Source: CAZGUG01 sp964625335 (GTDB lineage: Bacteria; Bacillota; Clostridia; Ch29). Taken from it: 64,000 nucleotides of DNA. Below the pieces are notes generated by a model, which saw only the letters and a program-made list of their open reading frames with translations, was not told the origin of the DNA and did not search any database. Of this stretch, positions 1 through 8,070 are shown piece by piece; the first letter of the stretch is position 1; each line of letters starts with the position of its first letter. The position numbers and the translations under genes were made by a program. The DNA lies in assembly GCA_964625335.1 (NCBI GenBank), contig CAZVBE010000004.1:62001-126000 (forward strand). The letters run 5' to 3'.

Positions 1-145
1 TATACTGTCGCAATATGGCCTGGTAATAACCAGGAAAGGGCCTAAGGGAACCAGATTATCCTTAAACGGCGAAGATTGTATTGGCATTATTAAGAAGCGC
101 ATGGATACAGACAAATTTGCTTTCGGCAACAAGGGTTTTGAATAA
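1..145 (+). CDS. 3' end of an unidentified protein gene (partial)
   Basis: An open frame runs from base 2 to a TAA at 143-145, giving about 47 residues that end in FAFGNKGFE. Codon choice and the mix of charged and hydrophobic residues look coding, and a hairpin terminator follows at 215. The gene begins outside the window and the visible tail has no motif I recognise. It does not match the ends of RpmF or AckA, which often sit upstream of fapR in Firmicutes. The frame could be chance, since only 48 codons are visible. Confidence 0.4.
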   Translation, partial: ILSQYGLVITRKGPKGTRLSLNGEDCIGIIKKRMDTDKFAFGNKGFE

Positions 146-214
146 TGCGGTTTGAGGAGGAATGATTTAACAAAACGGTTTGCCATATGTTCCAACGACT
201 GCCTTGAAGGTTTG

Positions 215-262
215 CCCCCGTACCATTGTTGCATAATAGTGGTGCGGGGGTAAATTTTAGTT
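215..262 (+). terminator. Intrinsic terminator before the fab operon
   Basis: The arms CCCCCGTACCA (215-225) and TGGTGCGGGGG (240-250) form a stem of about 11 pairs with one G-T wobble, followed by a moderately T-rich stretch (taaattttagtt). It separates the upstream gene from the FapR-controlled transcript. Confidence 0.7.
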
Positions 263-289
263 GATTTGCCCTTAAGTATAATATATACT
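261..289 (+). promoter_or_regulatory. Sigma-A type promoter of the fapR-fab operon
   Basis: TTGATT (261-266) and TATACT (284-289) are separated by 17 bases, close to the vegetative consensus. The predicted start is near 296, inside the FapR operator at 295-311, so a bound repressor would cover the start site. Confidence 0.7.
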
Positions 290-294
290 TAATA

Positions 295-311
295 TTAGTA
301 TCTGGTACTAA
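295..311 (+). promoter_or_regulatory. FapR operator
   Basis: TTAGTATCTGGTACTAA is a 17-base near-palindrome whose half sites TTAGTA and TACTAA match the operator known for Bacillus FapR. It lies about 104 bases before the fapR start and overlaps the predicted transcription start. In the known system malonyl-CoA releases FapR from this site, so the first gene represses its own operon until precursor accumulates. Confidence 0.85.
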
Positions 312-414
312 ATCCAAGTCATAAAACGATACCGCATTACACGCAATATATTCCACTTATGCGACAGACCTGCTAATATACAGCAGAACTAACCGGAGTA
401 AAGAGGTGATTTCA

Positions 415-978
415 ATGTCGAATAAAGGTATGGGGAAAAAGGAAAGACAGAAAAGCCTTTCGGATAAAATTATTAAGGATCCGTTTCTGACCGACGAAGA
501 GCTAAGCGATCACTTCGAAGTAAGCATACAAACCATAAGACTTGACAGGCTGGAACTTGGTATTCCTGAACTGAGGGAAAGAATAAAAAGCGTGGCAGAG
601 GGTACATATGCAAAGGTCAGAACAATATCGGGCAAGGAAATTGTCGGAGAGCTGCTGGATATAGACCTTGGCAAGAAAGGGATTTCAGTACTTGAAACCA
701 ATGACTCCATGGCTTTTGAAAAAACCAACATCGTGAGGGGCCAATTCATATATGCACAGGCAGAATCCCTTGCCATAGCTGTAATAGATGCTGATGTTGC
801 ACTGATTGGAGTGGCCAATATTAAATACAAACAGCCCGTCAGGTCCGGACAAAAACTGGTAGCCCAGGCTGAGATTGTAAGGCAAAGGGGAAACAAATAC
901 TTTGTTTGGGTCAGAATTAAGCTGAGAATGCAGGAGGTTTTCAGGGGAAAGTTCATTCTGGTGGCTCTGGACGATTAG
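415..978 (+). CDS. fapR: Transcription factor FapR
   Basis: Malonyl-CoA-responsive repressor of lipid synthesis, 187 residues, the usual family length. An N-terminal helix-turn-helix (about residues 22-50, including DEELSDHFEVSIQTIRLDR) is followed by a hotdog-fold effector domain (about 65-187) that binds malonyl-CoA in characterised homologues. An upstream in-frame GTG at 406 lies inside the ribosome binding site AAGAGGTGAT, so the ATG at 415 is preferred. First gene of the fab operon and preceded by its own operator, which implies autoregulation. Identity is supported by domain order, operator and neighbours. Confidence 0.95.
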   Translation: MSNKGMGKKERQKSLSDKIIKDPFLTDEELSDHFEVSIQTIRLDRLELGIPELRERIKSVAEGTYAKVRTISGKEIVGELLDIDLGKKGISVLETNDSMAFEKTNIVRGQFIYAQAESLAIAVIDADVALIGVANIKYKQPVRSGQKLVAQAEIVRQRGNKYFVWVRIKLRMQEVFRGKFILVALDD

Positions 979-994
979 GGAAGGGGATAAACAG

Positions 995-1993
995 ATGAGA
1001 ATTGCGGTTGATGCAATGGGCGGCGATTACGCACCTGTGGAGGTTGTAAAGGGCTGTATAAGAGCCCTGGAAAGGGAAAAGGGCCTGCAGATTATTATTG
1101 CCGGTAAACAGGAAAGCATAAAGAGTATCCTTGAAGGGTACGATACCCAAAGAATTACCATAATAAACGCTGAGCAGGTAATAGGCAGCGATGAACCGCC
1201 GGTGCAGGCCATCAAAAAAAAGAAGGGTTCATCTATGGTATTGGGGCTGGAAACAGTCAAAGGCAAGCAGGCCGACGCATTCATCTCTGCCGGCAATACC
1301 GGCGCACTTCTGGCCGGCGCACTTTTGAAGATAGGCAGGATTAAGGGAATAGACAGACCGGCATTGGCCCCTATACTTCCCACTGTAAACGGTGGTGCGA
1401 TGCTCATAGATGCAGGGGCAAACGCCGATTGTAAGCCTCTGAACCTGTTACAGTTTGGCATGATGGGCTCTGCCTATATGAACGGTGTGATGGGGATAGA
1501 CAATCCAAGGGTTGCCCTGGTCAATATAGGTACAGAAGAGGGCAAGGGAAATGCTCTGGCAAAGGAAGCCTATACACTGCTTCGGCAATCCAGGCTCAAT
1601 TTTATTGGTAATATTGAGGCAAGGAGTATTCCGGAGGGGGCTGCCGATGTACTGGTTTGTGACGGCTTCGTCGGAAATGTTATTTTAAAGCTTACTGAGG
1701 GTTTGGCGATGTCGCTGTTTTCACAGCTTAAGAAGGAATTTACCGCAGGCACAGCTTCAAAGATGGCTGCAGCCGTACTGAAACCGGGACTTAGGAGGTT
1801 TAAAGCCAGAATGGATTACAAACAATACGGCGGAGCCCCCTTTCTTGGTATAGCCGGGGGTTGTATAAAGGCCCACGGAAGCTCGGATTCACTGGCAATC
1901 GAGAATGCAATAATGCAGGCGGTAAGGTATGTGGATAAGCAGGTAACAGAAAAAATATCTGATAACATACAATTGGAGGGAAAAGATGGATAG
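995..1993 (+). CDS. plsX: Phosphate acyltransferase PlsX
   Basis: Converts acyl-ACP and phosphate to acyl-phosphate, the acyl donor for PlsY in glycerol-3-phosphate acylation; a peripheral membrane enzyme. 332 residues, typical. It begins MRIAVDAMGGDYAP, the family signature, and contains the conserved SAGNTGALLAGAL and DAGAN segments around residues 100-145. It starts 16 bases after fapR with the Shine-Dalgarno AAGGGG and overlaps fabH by 8 bases, so fapR, plsX and fabH are probably one transcript, coupling phospholipid synthesis to fatty acid synthesis under FapR. Confidence 0.97.
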   Translation: MRIAVDAMGGDYAPVEVVKGCIRALEREKGLQIIIAGKQESIKSILEGYDTQRITIINAEQVIGSDEPPVQAIKKKKGSSMVLGLETVKGKQADAFISAGNTGALLAGALLKIGRIKGIDRPALAPILPTVNGGAMLIDAGANADCKPLNLLQFGMMGSAYMNGVMGIDNPRVALVNIGTEEGKGNALAKEAYTLLRQSRLNFIGNIEARSIPEGAADVLVCDGFVGNVILKLTEGLAMSLFSQLKKEFTAGTASKMAAAVLKPGLRRFKARMDYKQYGGAPFLGIAGGCIKAHGSSDSLAIENAIMQAVRYVDKQVTEKISDNIQLEGKDG

Positions 1994-2984
1994 AATAGTT
2001 AAGTCAGTTGGTATTGTTGGTACGGGCAGATGTCTTCCGGAGAAAATTCTTACCAATCACGAACTGGAAAAGATTGTGGATACCAGCGACGAGTGGATAA
2101 GAACACGGACAGGTATTTCTGAACGCAGGATTAGTGAAGCAGATACCGCCACCTCCGACCTTGCGACCGCTGCCGCTTTGAAGGCAATGGAAAACGCCGG
2201 CGTCAGCGCCGAAGAGGTTGATATGATTATAGTGGCAACGGTAACACCGGATATGGCTTTCCCGTCCACGGCCTGTATAGTACAGTCAAACCTTAAGGCT
2301 GTAAACGCCTCGGCCTTTGATATAGAAGCTGCGTGTACGGGGTTTATATATGGGCTTTCGGTAGGGGAAAAATTCATTTCAACCGGTGATGCTAAGACAG
2401 TTTTGGTAATAGGAGCAGAAACACTGTCCAAGGTATGCAACTGGAAGGACAGGAACACATGCGTATTATTCGGCGATGGCGCAGGGGCTGCCGTACTAAG
2501 AGAAGTCGGAAAGGGCGAAGGAATACTTGCCTGCGCTTTAGGCGCCGAAGGCTGGAAGGGTGAAACCCTTACGCTCCCTGCCGGGGGTTCAAGAATGCCT
2601 GCGAGCGTTGAGACGGTAAAGGCCGGTAAACACTTCATACATATGGACGGCAGTGAAGTGTATAAATTCGCTGTCAGTATCATGCCTAAGGCTACACTGC
2701 GGGTTATTGAAAAGGCAGGTCTAAATCTGGAGGATATTGACTACGTTGTGCCCCATCAGGCAAACAGCAGAATTGTTGAAGCAGCCGCCAGAAGACTCAA
2801 AATGGATGGCGAAAAAATATTCGTAAACCTGAACAAATACGGTAACATGTCCTCGGCTTCTGTGCCTGTAGCGCTGGATGAAGCTTTGGAACAGGGGCGC
2901 ATCAAAAAAGGGGATAATGTGGTGCTGGTAGGATTCGGGGCAGGGCTTACCTGGGGTTCCTGTGCTATGAAATGGATCAAATAA
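1986..2984 (+). CDS. fabH: Beta-ketoacyl-ACP synthase III
   Basis: Starts fatty acid elongation by condensing acetyl-CoA or a branched acyl-CoA with malonyl-ACP. 332 residues. The thiolase-fold Cys-His-Asn triad is visible: Cys117 in AACTGF, His257 in VPHQAN and Asn287 in KYGNMSSASV. The start overlaps plsX by 8 bases. Whether it prefers straight or branched primers cannot be read from the sequence. Confidence 0.97.
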   Translation: MDRIVKSVGIVGTGRCLPEKILTNHELEKIVDTSDEWIRTRTGISERRISEADTATSDLATAAALKAMENAGVSAEEVDMIIVATVTPDMAFPSTACIVQSNLKAVNASAFDIEAACTGFIYGLSVGEKFISTGDAKTVLVIGAETLSKVCNWKDRNTCVLFGDGAGAAVLREVGKGEGILACALGAEGWKGETLTLPAGGSRMPASVETVKAGKHFIHMDGSEVYKFAVSIMPKATLRVIEKAGLNLEDIDYVVPHQANSRIVEAAARRLKMDGEKIFVNLNKYGNMSSASVPVALDEALEQGRIKKGDNVVLVGFGAGLTWGSCAMKWIK

Positions 2985-3012
2985 CTCTAATAATGGAATG
3001 GGAGTGGCAAAA

Positions 3013-3960
3013 ATGATACATACTAGGGTGTGTGAAATATTGGATACGCAGTATCCGATTCTTCAGGGGGGCATGGCATGGGCAGCCACCGCCGAACTGG
3101 CAGCTGCGGTATCCAATGCAGGAGGACTTGGTATAATAGGTGCCGGGAACGCTCCCGCAGAAGTTGTAGAAAAAGAAATTATAAATACACTCAAGTTGAC
3201 GGATAAACCCTTCGGAGTTAACGTCATGCTGCTGTCCCCCTTTGTGGACCAAGTCATGGAGGTAATAATAAAGCACAAAGTCAGGGTGGTGACCACCGGT
3301 GCGGGTAATCCCGGCAAATATATAGAGAATCTCAAGAAAATATCGGCGAAAATAATCCCGGTGGTTCCCAGTGTAGCCCTTGCAAAACGGATGGAGGCCC
3401 TAGGAGCCGATGCTTTAATAGTCGAGGGAACCGAAGCGGGAGGACATATCGGGGAGCTAACCACAATGTGTCTTGTACCACAGATTGTGGATTCGGTTGA
3501 AATACCCGTTATAGCTGCCGGTGGCATAGCCGACGGCAGGGGGCTGGTGGCGGCTTTTGCCCTGGGAGCCGAAGGGGTGCAAATGGGTACGCGTTTTGTC
3601 TGCTCTAAGGAATGTACAGCCCATGATAATTATAAAAAAGCGTTTATAAAGGCAAAGGACAGGGACGCAATAGTGTCAGGCAGAAGTACCGGACACCCGG
3701 TCAGATGTCTTAAGAACAAGCTGACCCGGGAATTTGAGGCATTGGAAAAGGCGGGGACCACGCTGGAAGAACTGGAGAAGCTGGGTGCAGGCAAACTGAG
3801 GGAAGCAGTGGTGGAAGGGAACACACAAACCGGCTCGGTTATGGCGGGTCAGATCTCAGGACTTATTAATGATATTAAAACGGTTGAACAGATAATTGAA
3901 CAATTGGTGGAAGAGGCGCAGCAAGTAATATATAATACAGGCCGGATTTTAGGGAGGTAA
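3013..3960 (+). CDS. fabK: FMN-dependent enoyl-ACP reductase FabK
   Basis: Reduces trans-2-enoyl-ACP in the last step of each elongation cycle, using FMN and NAD(P)H. 315 residues with the nitronate-monooxygenase-like TIM barrel. Characteristic segments include YPILQGGMAW near the N-terminus, GVNVMLLSP, VVTTGAGNP, EAGGHIGELTTM and GGIADGRG. An ATG at 2998 is in frame but lies before the purine-rich GGGAGTGG; ATG 3013 is spaced correctly from it. No FabI or FabL homologue is seen here. FabK enzymes are known to be insensitive to triclosan. Confidence 0.95.
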   Translation: MIHTRVCEILDTQYPILQGGMAWAATAELAAAVSNAGGLGIIGAGNAPAEVVEKEIINTLKLTDKPFGVNVMLLSPFVDQVMEVIIKHKVRVVTTGAGNPGKYIENLKKISAKIIPVVPSVALAKRMEALGADALIVEGTEAGGHIGELTTMCLVPQIVDSVEIPVIAAGGIADGRGLVAAFALGAEGVQMGTRFVCSKECTAHDNYKKAFIKAKDRDAIVSGRSTGHPVRCLKNKLTREFEALEKAGTTLEELEKLGAGKLREAVVEGNTQTGSVMAGQISGLINDIKTVEQIIEQLVEEAQQVIYNTGRILGR

Positions 3961-3963
3961 ATT

Positions 3964-4914
3964 ATGGGGAAGATTGCATTTATATTTCCGGGACAGGGAG
4001 CACAGTATATTGGTATGGGCAAAGACCTGTACCAGGGACTTCCGGATGCAGCGGATGTTTTTGACAGGGCCGACGACGTTTTGGGATTTAGCATCAAAAA
4101 GATAATTTTCGAAGGACCTGAACAGAAGCTCTGTGAGACTGAAATCACACAGCCGGCAATACTTACTGTAAGCACGGCTATTCTGGAGCAGTTGACAAAG
4201 CATGGGTTAAGCCCTGATATAACAGCGGGCTTGAGCCTTGGTGAATATTCCGCCCTTATTGCGGCGGGCTCCATGGAGTTCGAGGATGCAGCGGTGCTGG
4301 TTATGAAAAGGGGAAGGTATATGCAAAGGGCTGTTCCCGTGAATACCGGCACAATGGCGGCAATCATCGGACTTGACAAGGAAAGGGTAGAGGACTGCTG
4401 CCACCGGGCTTCGGATTTAGGTGTGGTAGAAGCTGCAAACTATAACTGTACCTGCCAGACAGCCATATCGGGAGAGACAAAAGCTGTGGCAAAGGCTGTT
4501 GAACTGGCAAAAGAAATGGGTGCGAGAAGAGCAATTATTCTGCCGGTAAGCGCCCCCTTCCACTGCAGCCTGTTAAAGCCGGTGGAAGCGAAGCTGAAAC
4601 TGGAACTGGATAAAATCAATATAAAGGATGCGTCGGTACCGGTAATTGCAAATGTAACGGCTATGGAAGAAACACGCAGCCGGTTTATTAAACAAAACCT
4701 GATAAAACAGGTAAGCAATCCGGTATTATGGGAAGAGAGCGTCCGGCGGATGCTTGCCCTGGGTGTGGATACCTTTGTTGAAATAGGACCGGGTAAGGCT
4801 CTAACTGGTTTTGTCAGGAAGATAGACAAAGGGGCAACTGTCATGAATATCGAGGATTTGGAGACACTGGAAAAGGCCCTTATTAAATTGGAGGGGATAA
4901 AATGCTGCAGTTAA
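3964..4914 (+). CDS. fabD: Malonyl-CoA:ACP transacylase
   Basis: Moves malonyl from CoA to ACP to supply the condensing enzymes. 316 residues. The nucleophile is Ser91 in GLSLGEYSAL, the catalytic histidine is His200 in APFHCSLL, and the N-terminal FIFPGQGAQ oxyanion motif is present. It starts 3 bases after fabK with Shine-Dalgarno GGGAGGTAA and overlaps fabG by 13 bases, consistent with translational coupling. Confidence 0.97.
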   Translation: MGKIAFIFPGQGAQYIGMGKDLYQGLPDAADVFDRADDVLGFSIKKIIFEGPEQKLCETEITQPAILTVSTAILEQLTKHGLSPDITAGLSLGEYSALIAAGSMEFEDAAVLVMKRGRYMQRAVPVNTGTMAAIIGLDKERVEDCCHRASDLGVVEAANYNCTCQTAISGETKAVAKAVELAKEMGARRAIILPVSAPFHCSLLKPVEAKLKLELDKINIKDASVPVIANVTAMEETRSRFIKQNLIKQVSNPVLWEESVRRMLALGVDTFVEIGPGKALTGFVRKIDKGATVMNIEDLETLEKALIKLEGIKCCS

Positions 4915-5648
4915 ACGGAAAGACCGCCGTTGTTACCGGGGGCTCAAGGGGTATAGGGAGTTCAATAGCCAAAACCCTGGCGCAATTAGGCGCAAATGTG
5001 GCAGTAAACTATGCCAGCAATTCCGATGCGGCCCAGGAAATTGTGAGAGAGATAACCGGTCTTGGAGGGAATGCCACAGCCATTGGTGCGGATGTGGCGG
5101 ATGCAGGAGCGGCGAATGCCCTTATTCAAAACGCTGCAAAGCACTTCGGGACGGTAGATATTCTGGTAAACAGCGCAGGAATAACCCGGGACGGCCTTCT
5201 AATGAGAATGAAGGATGAGGATTGGCAAAGGGTCATACAGACCAACCTGACAGGAGTATTCAACTGCACCAGGGCGGTGGCGAGAATAATGGCAAGGCAA
5301 AAATGGGGCAGGATTGTGAATATATCGTCTGTGGTGGGCATAAAGGGCAATGCAGGTCAGGCCAATTACTGTGCTTCAAAGGCTGGGGTTATAGGCCTTA
5401 CAAAGTCGGTGGCAAAGGAACTGGGAAGCAGAGGTATTACGGTAAACGCCATTGCTCCGGGCTATATACAAACGGATATGACAGGGAAGCTGCCCGAAAA
5501 TATAAAAGAAGAGATGCTAAAGAGGGTAGTTCTGGGTAGGCCGGGCACCCCGGAGGATGTTGCATGGCTTGCTGCATTCCTGAGCAGCGACTTAAGTTCA
5601 TACATCACCGGACAAATAATTAGCGTTGACGGTGGAATTGTTATGTAA
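4902..5648 (+). CDS. fabG: 3-oxoacyl-ACP reductase
   Basis: NADPH-dependent short-chain dehydrogenase that reduces 3-oxoacyl-ACP. 248 residues. The cofactor motif TGGSRGIG (about 12-19), NSAG (90-93), the catalytic Ser in NISS (about 142) and YxxxK (Tyr156, Lys160 in YCASK) are all intact. It ends in the usual SVDGGIVM-type C-terminus. It lies between fabD and acpP in the FapR-controlled operon. Confidence 0.97.
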   Translation: MLQLNGKTAVVTGGSRGIGSSIAKTLAQLGANVAVNYASNSDAAQEIVREITGLGGNATAIGADVADAGAANALIQNAAKHFGTVDILVNSAGITRDGLLMRMKDEDWQRVIQTNLTGVFNCTRAVARIMARQKWGRIVNISSVVGIKGNAGQANYCASKAGVIGLTKSVAKELGSRGITVNAIAPGYIQTDMTGKLPENIKEEMLKRVVLGRPGTPEDVAWLAAFLSSDLSSYITGQIISVDGGIVM

Positions 5649-5695
5649 TATATTTAATATATATTTTATAGCTAAGCTTGGAAGGAGGTGACAAG

Positions 5696-5923
5696 ATGAT
5701 TATTGAAAAGGTTAAAGAGATAATTGCAGATCAATTAGGCATTGACGAGGAGGAAATTGTCAGCGACGCTTCCTTTATAGATGATTTGGGAGCGGATTCC
5801 CTAGACCTGGTTGAGCTGATTATGGCTTTGGAGGAAGAATTCGATATGGAAATCCCCGATGAGGATGCTGAAAAAATCAATACTGTGGGGGATGCGGTAG
5901 ATTACATAAAGAATAACAGCTAA
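5696..5923 (+). CDS. acpP: Acyl carrier protein
   Basis: Carries growing acyl chains on a phosphopantetheine arm. 75 residues and strongly acidic. Ser35 in GADSLDLVEL is the attachment site. ATG 5696 follows the very strong ribosome binding site GAAGGAGGTG, and an upstream in-frame start at 5678 lies before that site and is unlikely. The AT-rich 47-base gap after fabG and the strong site fit the high demand for ACP. Confidence 0.97.
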   Translation: MIIEKVKEIIADQLGIDEEEIVSDASFIDDLGADSLDLVELIMALEEEFDMEIPDEDAEKINTVGDAVDYIKNNS

Positions 5924-5930
5924 TCCGAAG

Positions 5931-5956
5931 GTCCCGATTGAAATCGGGACTTTCTT
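5931..5956 (+). terminator. Hairpin terminator between acpP and fabF
   Basis: GTCCCGAT (5931-5938) pairs with ATCGGGAC (5943-5950) across a TGAA loop and is followed by TTTCTT. The short, interrupted T tract suggests partial termination, which would lower fabF expression relative to acpP. No clear separate fabF promoter was seen in the 66 bases after it. Confidence 0.7.
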
Positions 5957-6021
5957 GAGCAGTCTGCAAATCTGTGGGATTTGTTAATATAAACTTATTT
6001 TTTGGATAGGAGGTCACCGGA

Positions 6022-7260
6022 TTGGAAAAAAGAGTTGTGGTTACAGGATTAGGGGCGGTAACTCCTGTTGGATTGGGAAAGGACAAGTTATGGTCCTCGC
6101 TTAAGAACGGGATATCCGGCATTGGTGAGATAACCAAATTCGATGCGGATGGGTATGAATGCAGAATAGCTGCTGAGGTCAGGGATTTTGTGGCAGCAGA
6201 TTTTATAGATAAAAAGGAAGCCAGAAGGATGGACACCTTCACCCAGTATGCGATTGCAGGCGCCAAAATGGCGGTGGAGGACGGTCTGATTGATATGAAA
6301 AGGGTTGATAAAAGCAGGCTTGGAGTAGTGCTTGGTTCGGGTATTGGAGGTATAGAAACGCTGGAGAACCAATTCAGGGTTATATTTGATAAGGGTCCCT
6401 CCAGGGTAAGCCCATTCTTTATTCCCATGATGATTTCGAATATGGCTGCAGGACAGGTATCCATAGTGTTTGGAGCAAAGGGGCCGAATGAAACGGTTGT
6501 AACTGCCTGTGCTTCGGGGACAAATGCCATCGGGGACGCTTTCAGGATTATTGGGCGGGGAGATGCAGACATGATTATTACCGGGGGCAGCGAGGCTGCA
6601 GTAACCCCTATTGCGGTAGCAGGATTTTGTTCAATGAGGGCTCTCTCTACCAGAAATCAAGACCCAGAGGGCGCCAGCAGACCCTTTGACAAGGAAAGGG
6701 ACGGGTTTGTACTGGGAGAGGGTTCCGGTGTATTAATCCTCGAAGAACTGGAGCATGCTCTCAGAAGAGGGGCAAAGATTTATGCTGAGGTTGCAGGCTA
6801 CGGGATGACTGCCGATGCGCATCATATAACTGCCCCTGCGCCGGGAGGAGCAGGAGCTGCTGCTGCTATGCAAAAGGTTATAGACGATGCAGGAATTACA
6901 GCACAGGACATTGACTATATAAATGCCCATGGCACCTCCACCGAGTATAATGACAGGTTTGAAACCGAGGCAATAAAGTGCATATTCGGCGAACACGCCT
7001 ATAAGCTTGCAATAAGTTCCACAAAGTCAGTTACAGGCCATCTGCTGGGAGCGGCAGGGGGAGTGGAGGCGATTGCGACAATACTGGCAATACACGAGGG
7101 ATTTGTACCGCCTACCATAAACTACAATACCCCCGACCCCGACTGTGATTTGGACTATATACCAAACAAAGGAGAGAAGAGGGATGTAGCCTATGCCATA
7201 TCCAATTCTCTTGGGTTTGGCGGGCAAAACGCCAGCATTTGCTTCAAAAAATTTAAATAG
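6022..7260 (+). CDS. fabF: Beta-ketoacyl-ACP synthase II
   Basis: Elongating condensing enzyme of fatty acid synthesis. 412 residues. The Cys-His-His triad is present: Cys163 in TACASGTNAIG, His303 in NAHGTSTEYND and His340 in SVTGHLLGAAG. It starts with TTG at 6022 after GATAGGAGGTCACCGGA; the first residues MEKRVVVTGLGAVTPVG match the family start. Last gene of the lipid operon, and separated from acpP by a hairpin terminator. Confidence 0.97.
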   Translation: MEKRVVVTGLGAVTPVGLGKDKLWSSLKNGISGIGEITKFDADGYECRIAAEVRDFVAADFIDKKEARRMDTFTQYAIAGAKMAVEDGLIDMKRVDKSRLGVVLGSGIGGIETLENQFRVIFDKGPSRVSPFFIPMMISNMAAGQVSIVFGAKGPNETVVTACASGTNAIGDAFRIIGRGDADMIITGGSEAAVTPIAVAGFCSMRALSTRNQDPEGASRPFDKERDGFVLGEGSGVLILEELEHALRRGAKIYAEVAGYGMTADAHHITAPAPGGAGAAAAMQKVIDDAGITAQDIDYINAHGTSTEYNDRFETEAIKCIFGEHAYKLAISSTKSVTGHLLGAAGGVEAIATILAIHEGFVPPTINYNTPDPDCDLDYIPNKGEKRDVAYAISNSLGFGGQNASICFKKFK

Positions 7261-7276
7261 AGTGCCGTCAACCCCT

Positions 7277-7307
7277 TTGGTTTTCAGCAGACAAAATATG
7301 CTATAAT
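7277..7307 (+). promoter_or_regulatory. Possible promoter before rnc
   Basis: A perfect TATAAT lies at 7302-7307. The best -35 is TTGGTT at 7277-7282 with a long 19-base spacer, so support rests mainly on the -10 box. It would allow rnc and downstream genes to be expressed independently of FapR control. Confidence 0.4.
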
Positions 7308-7358
7308 ATAAAAAGAAACAATTTTCAACAAAAACAGCATTACGAAAGGGTGTTGGCC

Positions 7359-8069
7359 TTGAGCACCGATCCCAAAAGGCTGGCGGAGCTTCATAAATTA
7401 CAGACAAGACTTGGCTATCGGTATAAAAAATTAGACCTTCTCAATACTGCATTAACCCATAGTTCCTATGCCAATGAAAGGAACCTTTCGATGGAGCATT
7501 ATAACGAAAGGCTTGAATTTTTGGGAGATGCCGTACTTGAGATGGTAACCAGCGAATTCCTGTATAAAAGGTTTAAAGAATACCCTGAAGGGACCCTGAC
7601 TCAAATTAGGGCTTCCCTGGTCAGGGGTCAGGCATTAGGATTATACGCAAAGGAATTGAACCTGGGCACCTTCCAGTTGATGGGAAAAGGCGAGGAAGCC
7701 GGAGGCGGCAGGGAAAGGATTTCCATCCTTGCGGATACATTAGAAGCTGTCATTGGTTCCATATATATTGACGGTGGTTACCGGAAGGCCTGGGATTTCA
7801 TTATAAAGTATATTGAGAGCCGTATTGACAAACTGACAGACGATAATTATACCAGAGACTACAAAACTGCACTGCAGGAGAAAATACAGTCAAAAACCGG
7901 TCAGAGGATAGAATACAGGCTTGCCGCCCAGGAAGGGCCTGACCACGACAAAACCTTCCACGTACAGGTTTATATTGGAAACAAAGGTTTTGGGGAGGGT
8001 ATTGGCAAGAGTAAAAAGGAAGCCGAACAGGATGCTGCGAAGCGGACTCTGGAAAGGCTGGAGGGATAA
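7359..8069 (+). CDS. rnc: Ribonuclease III
   Basis: Double-strand-specific endoribonuclease that processes rRNA and structured mRNAs. About 236 residues. The signature ERLEFLGDAVLEMV carries the metal-binding acidic residues, a second acidic cluster is near DTLEAVIGSIYID, and a C-terminal double-stranded RNA binding domain ends at KKEAEQDAAKRTLE. The start is uncertain: GTG 7350, TTG 7353 and TTG 7359 are all in frame. TTG 7359 is best spaced from GAAAGGG. The gene abuts the radical SAM gene by one base. Confidence 0.93.
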   Translation: MSTDPKRLAELHKLQTRLGYRYKKLDLLNTALTHSSYANERNLSMEHYNERLEFLGDAVLEMVTSEFLYKRFKEYPEGTLTQIRASLVRGQALGLYAKELNLGTFQLMGKGEEAGGGRERISILADTLEAVIGSIYIDGGYRKAWDFIIKYIESRIDKLTDDNYTRDYKTALQEKIQSKTGQRIEYRLAAQEGPDHDKTFHVQVYIGNKGFGEGIGKSKKEAEQDAAKRTLERLEG

Positions 8070-8070
8070 T

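Noticed and set aside
90..356. 88-codon frame on the - strand
   Set aside because: It runs across the terminator, promoter and FapR operator, lacks a ribosome binding site and has no family resemblance.
5222..5539. 105-codon + strand frame inside fabG
   Set aside because: Out-of-frame shadow of the intact fabG gene; Gly/Arg/Lys-rich with no motif.
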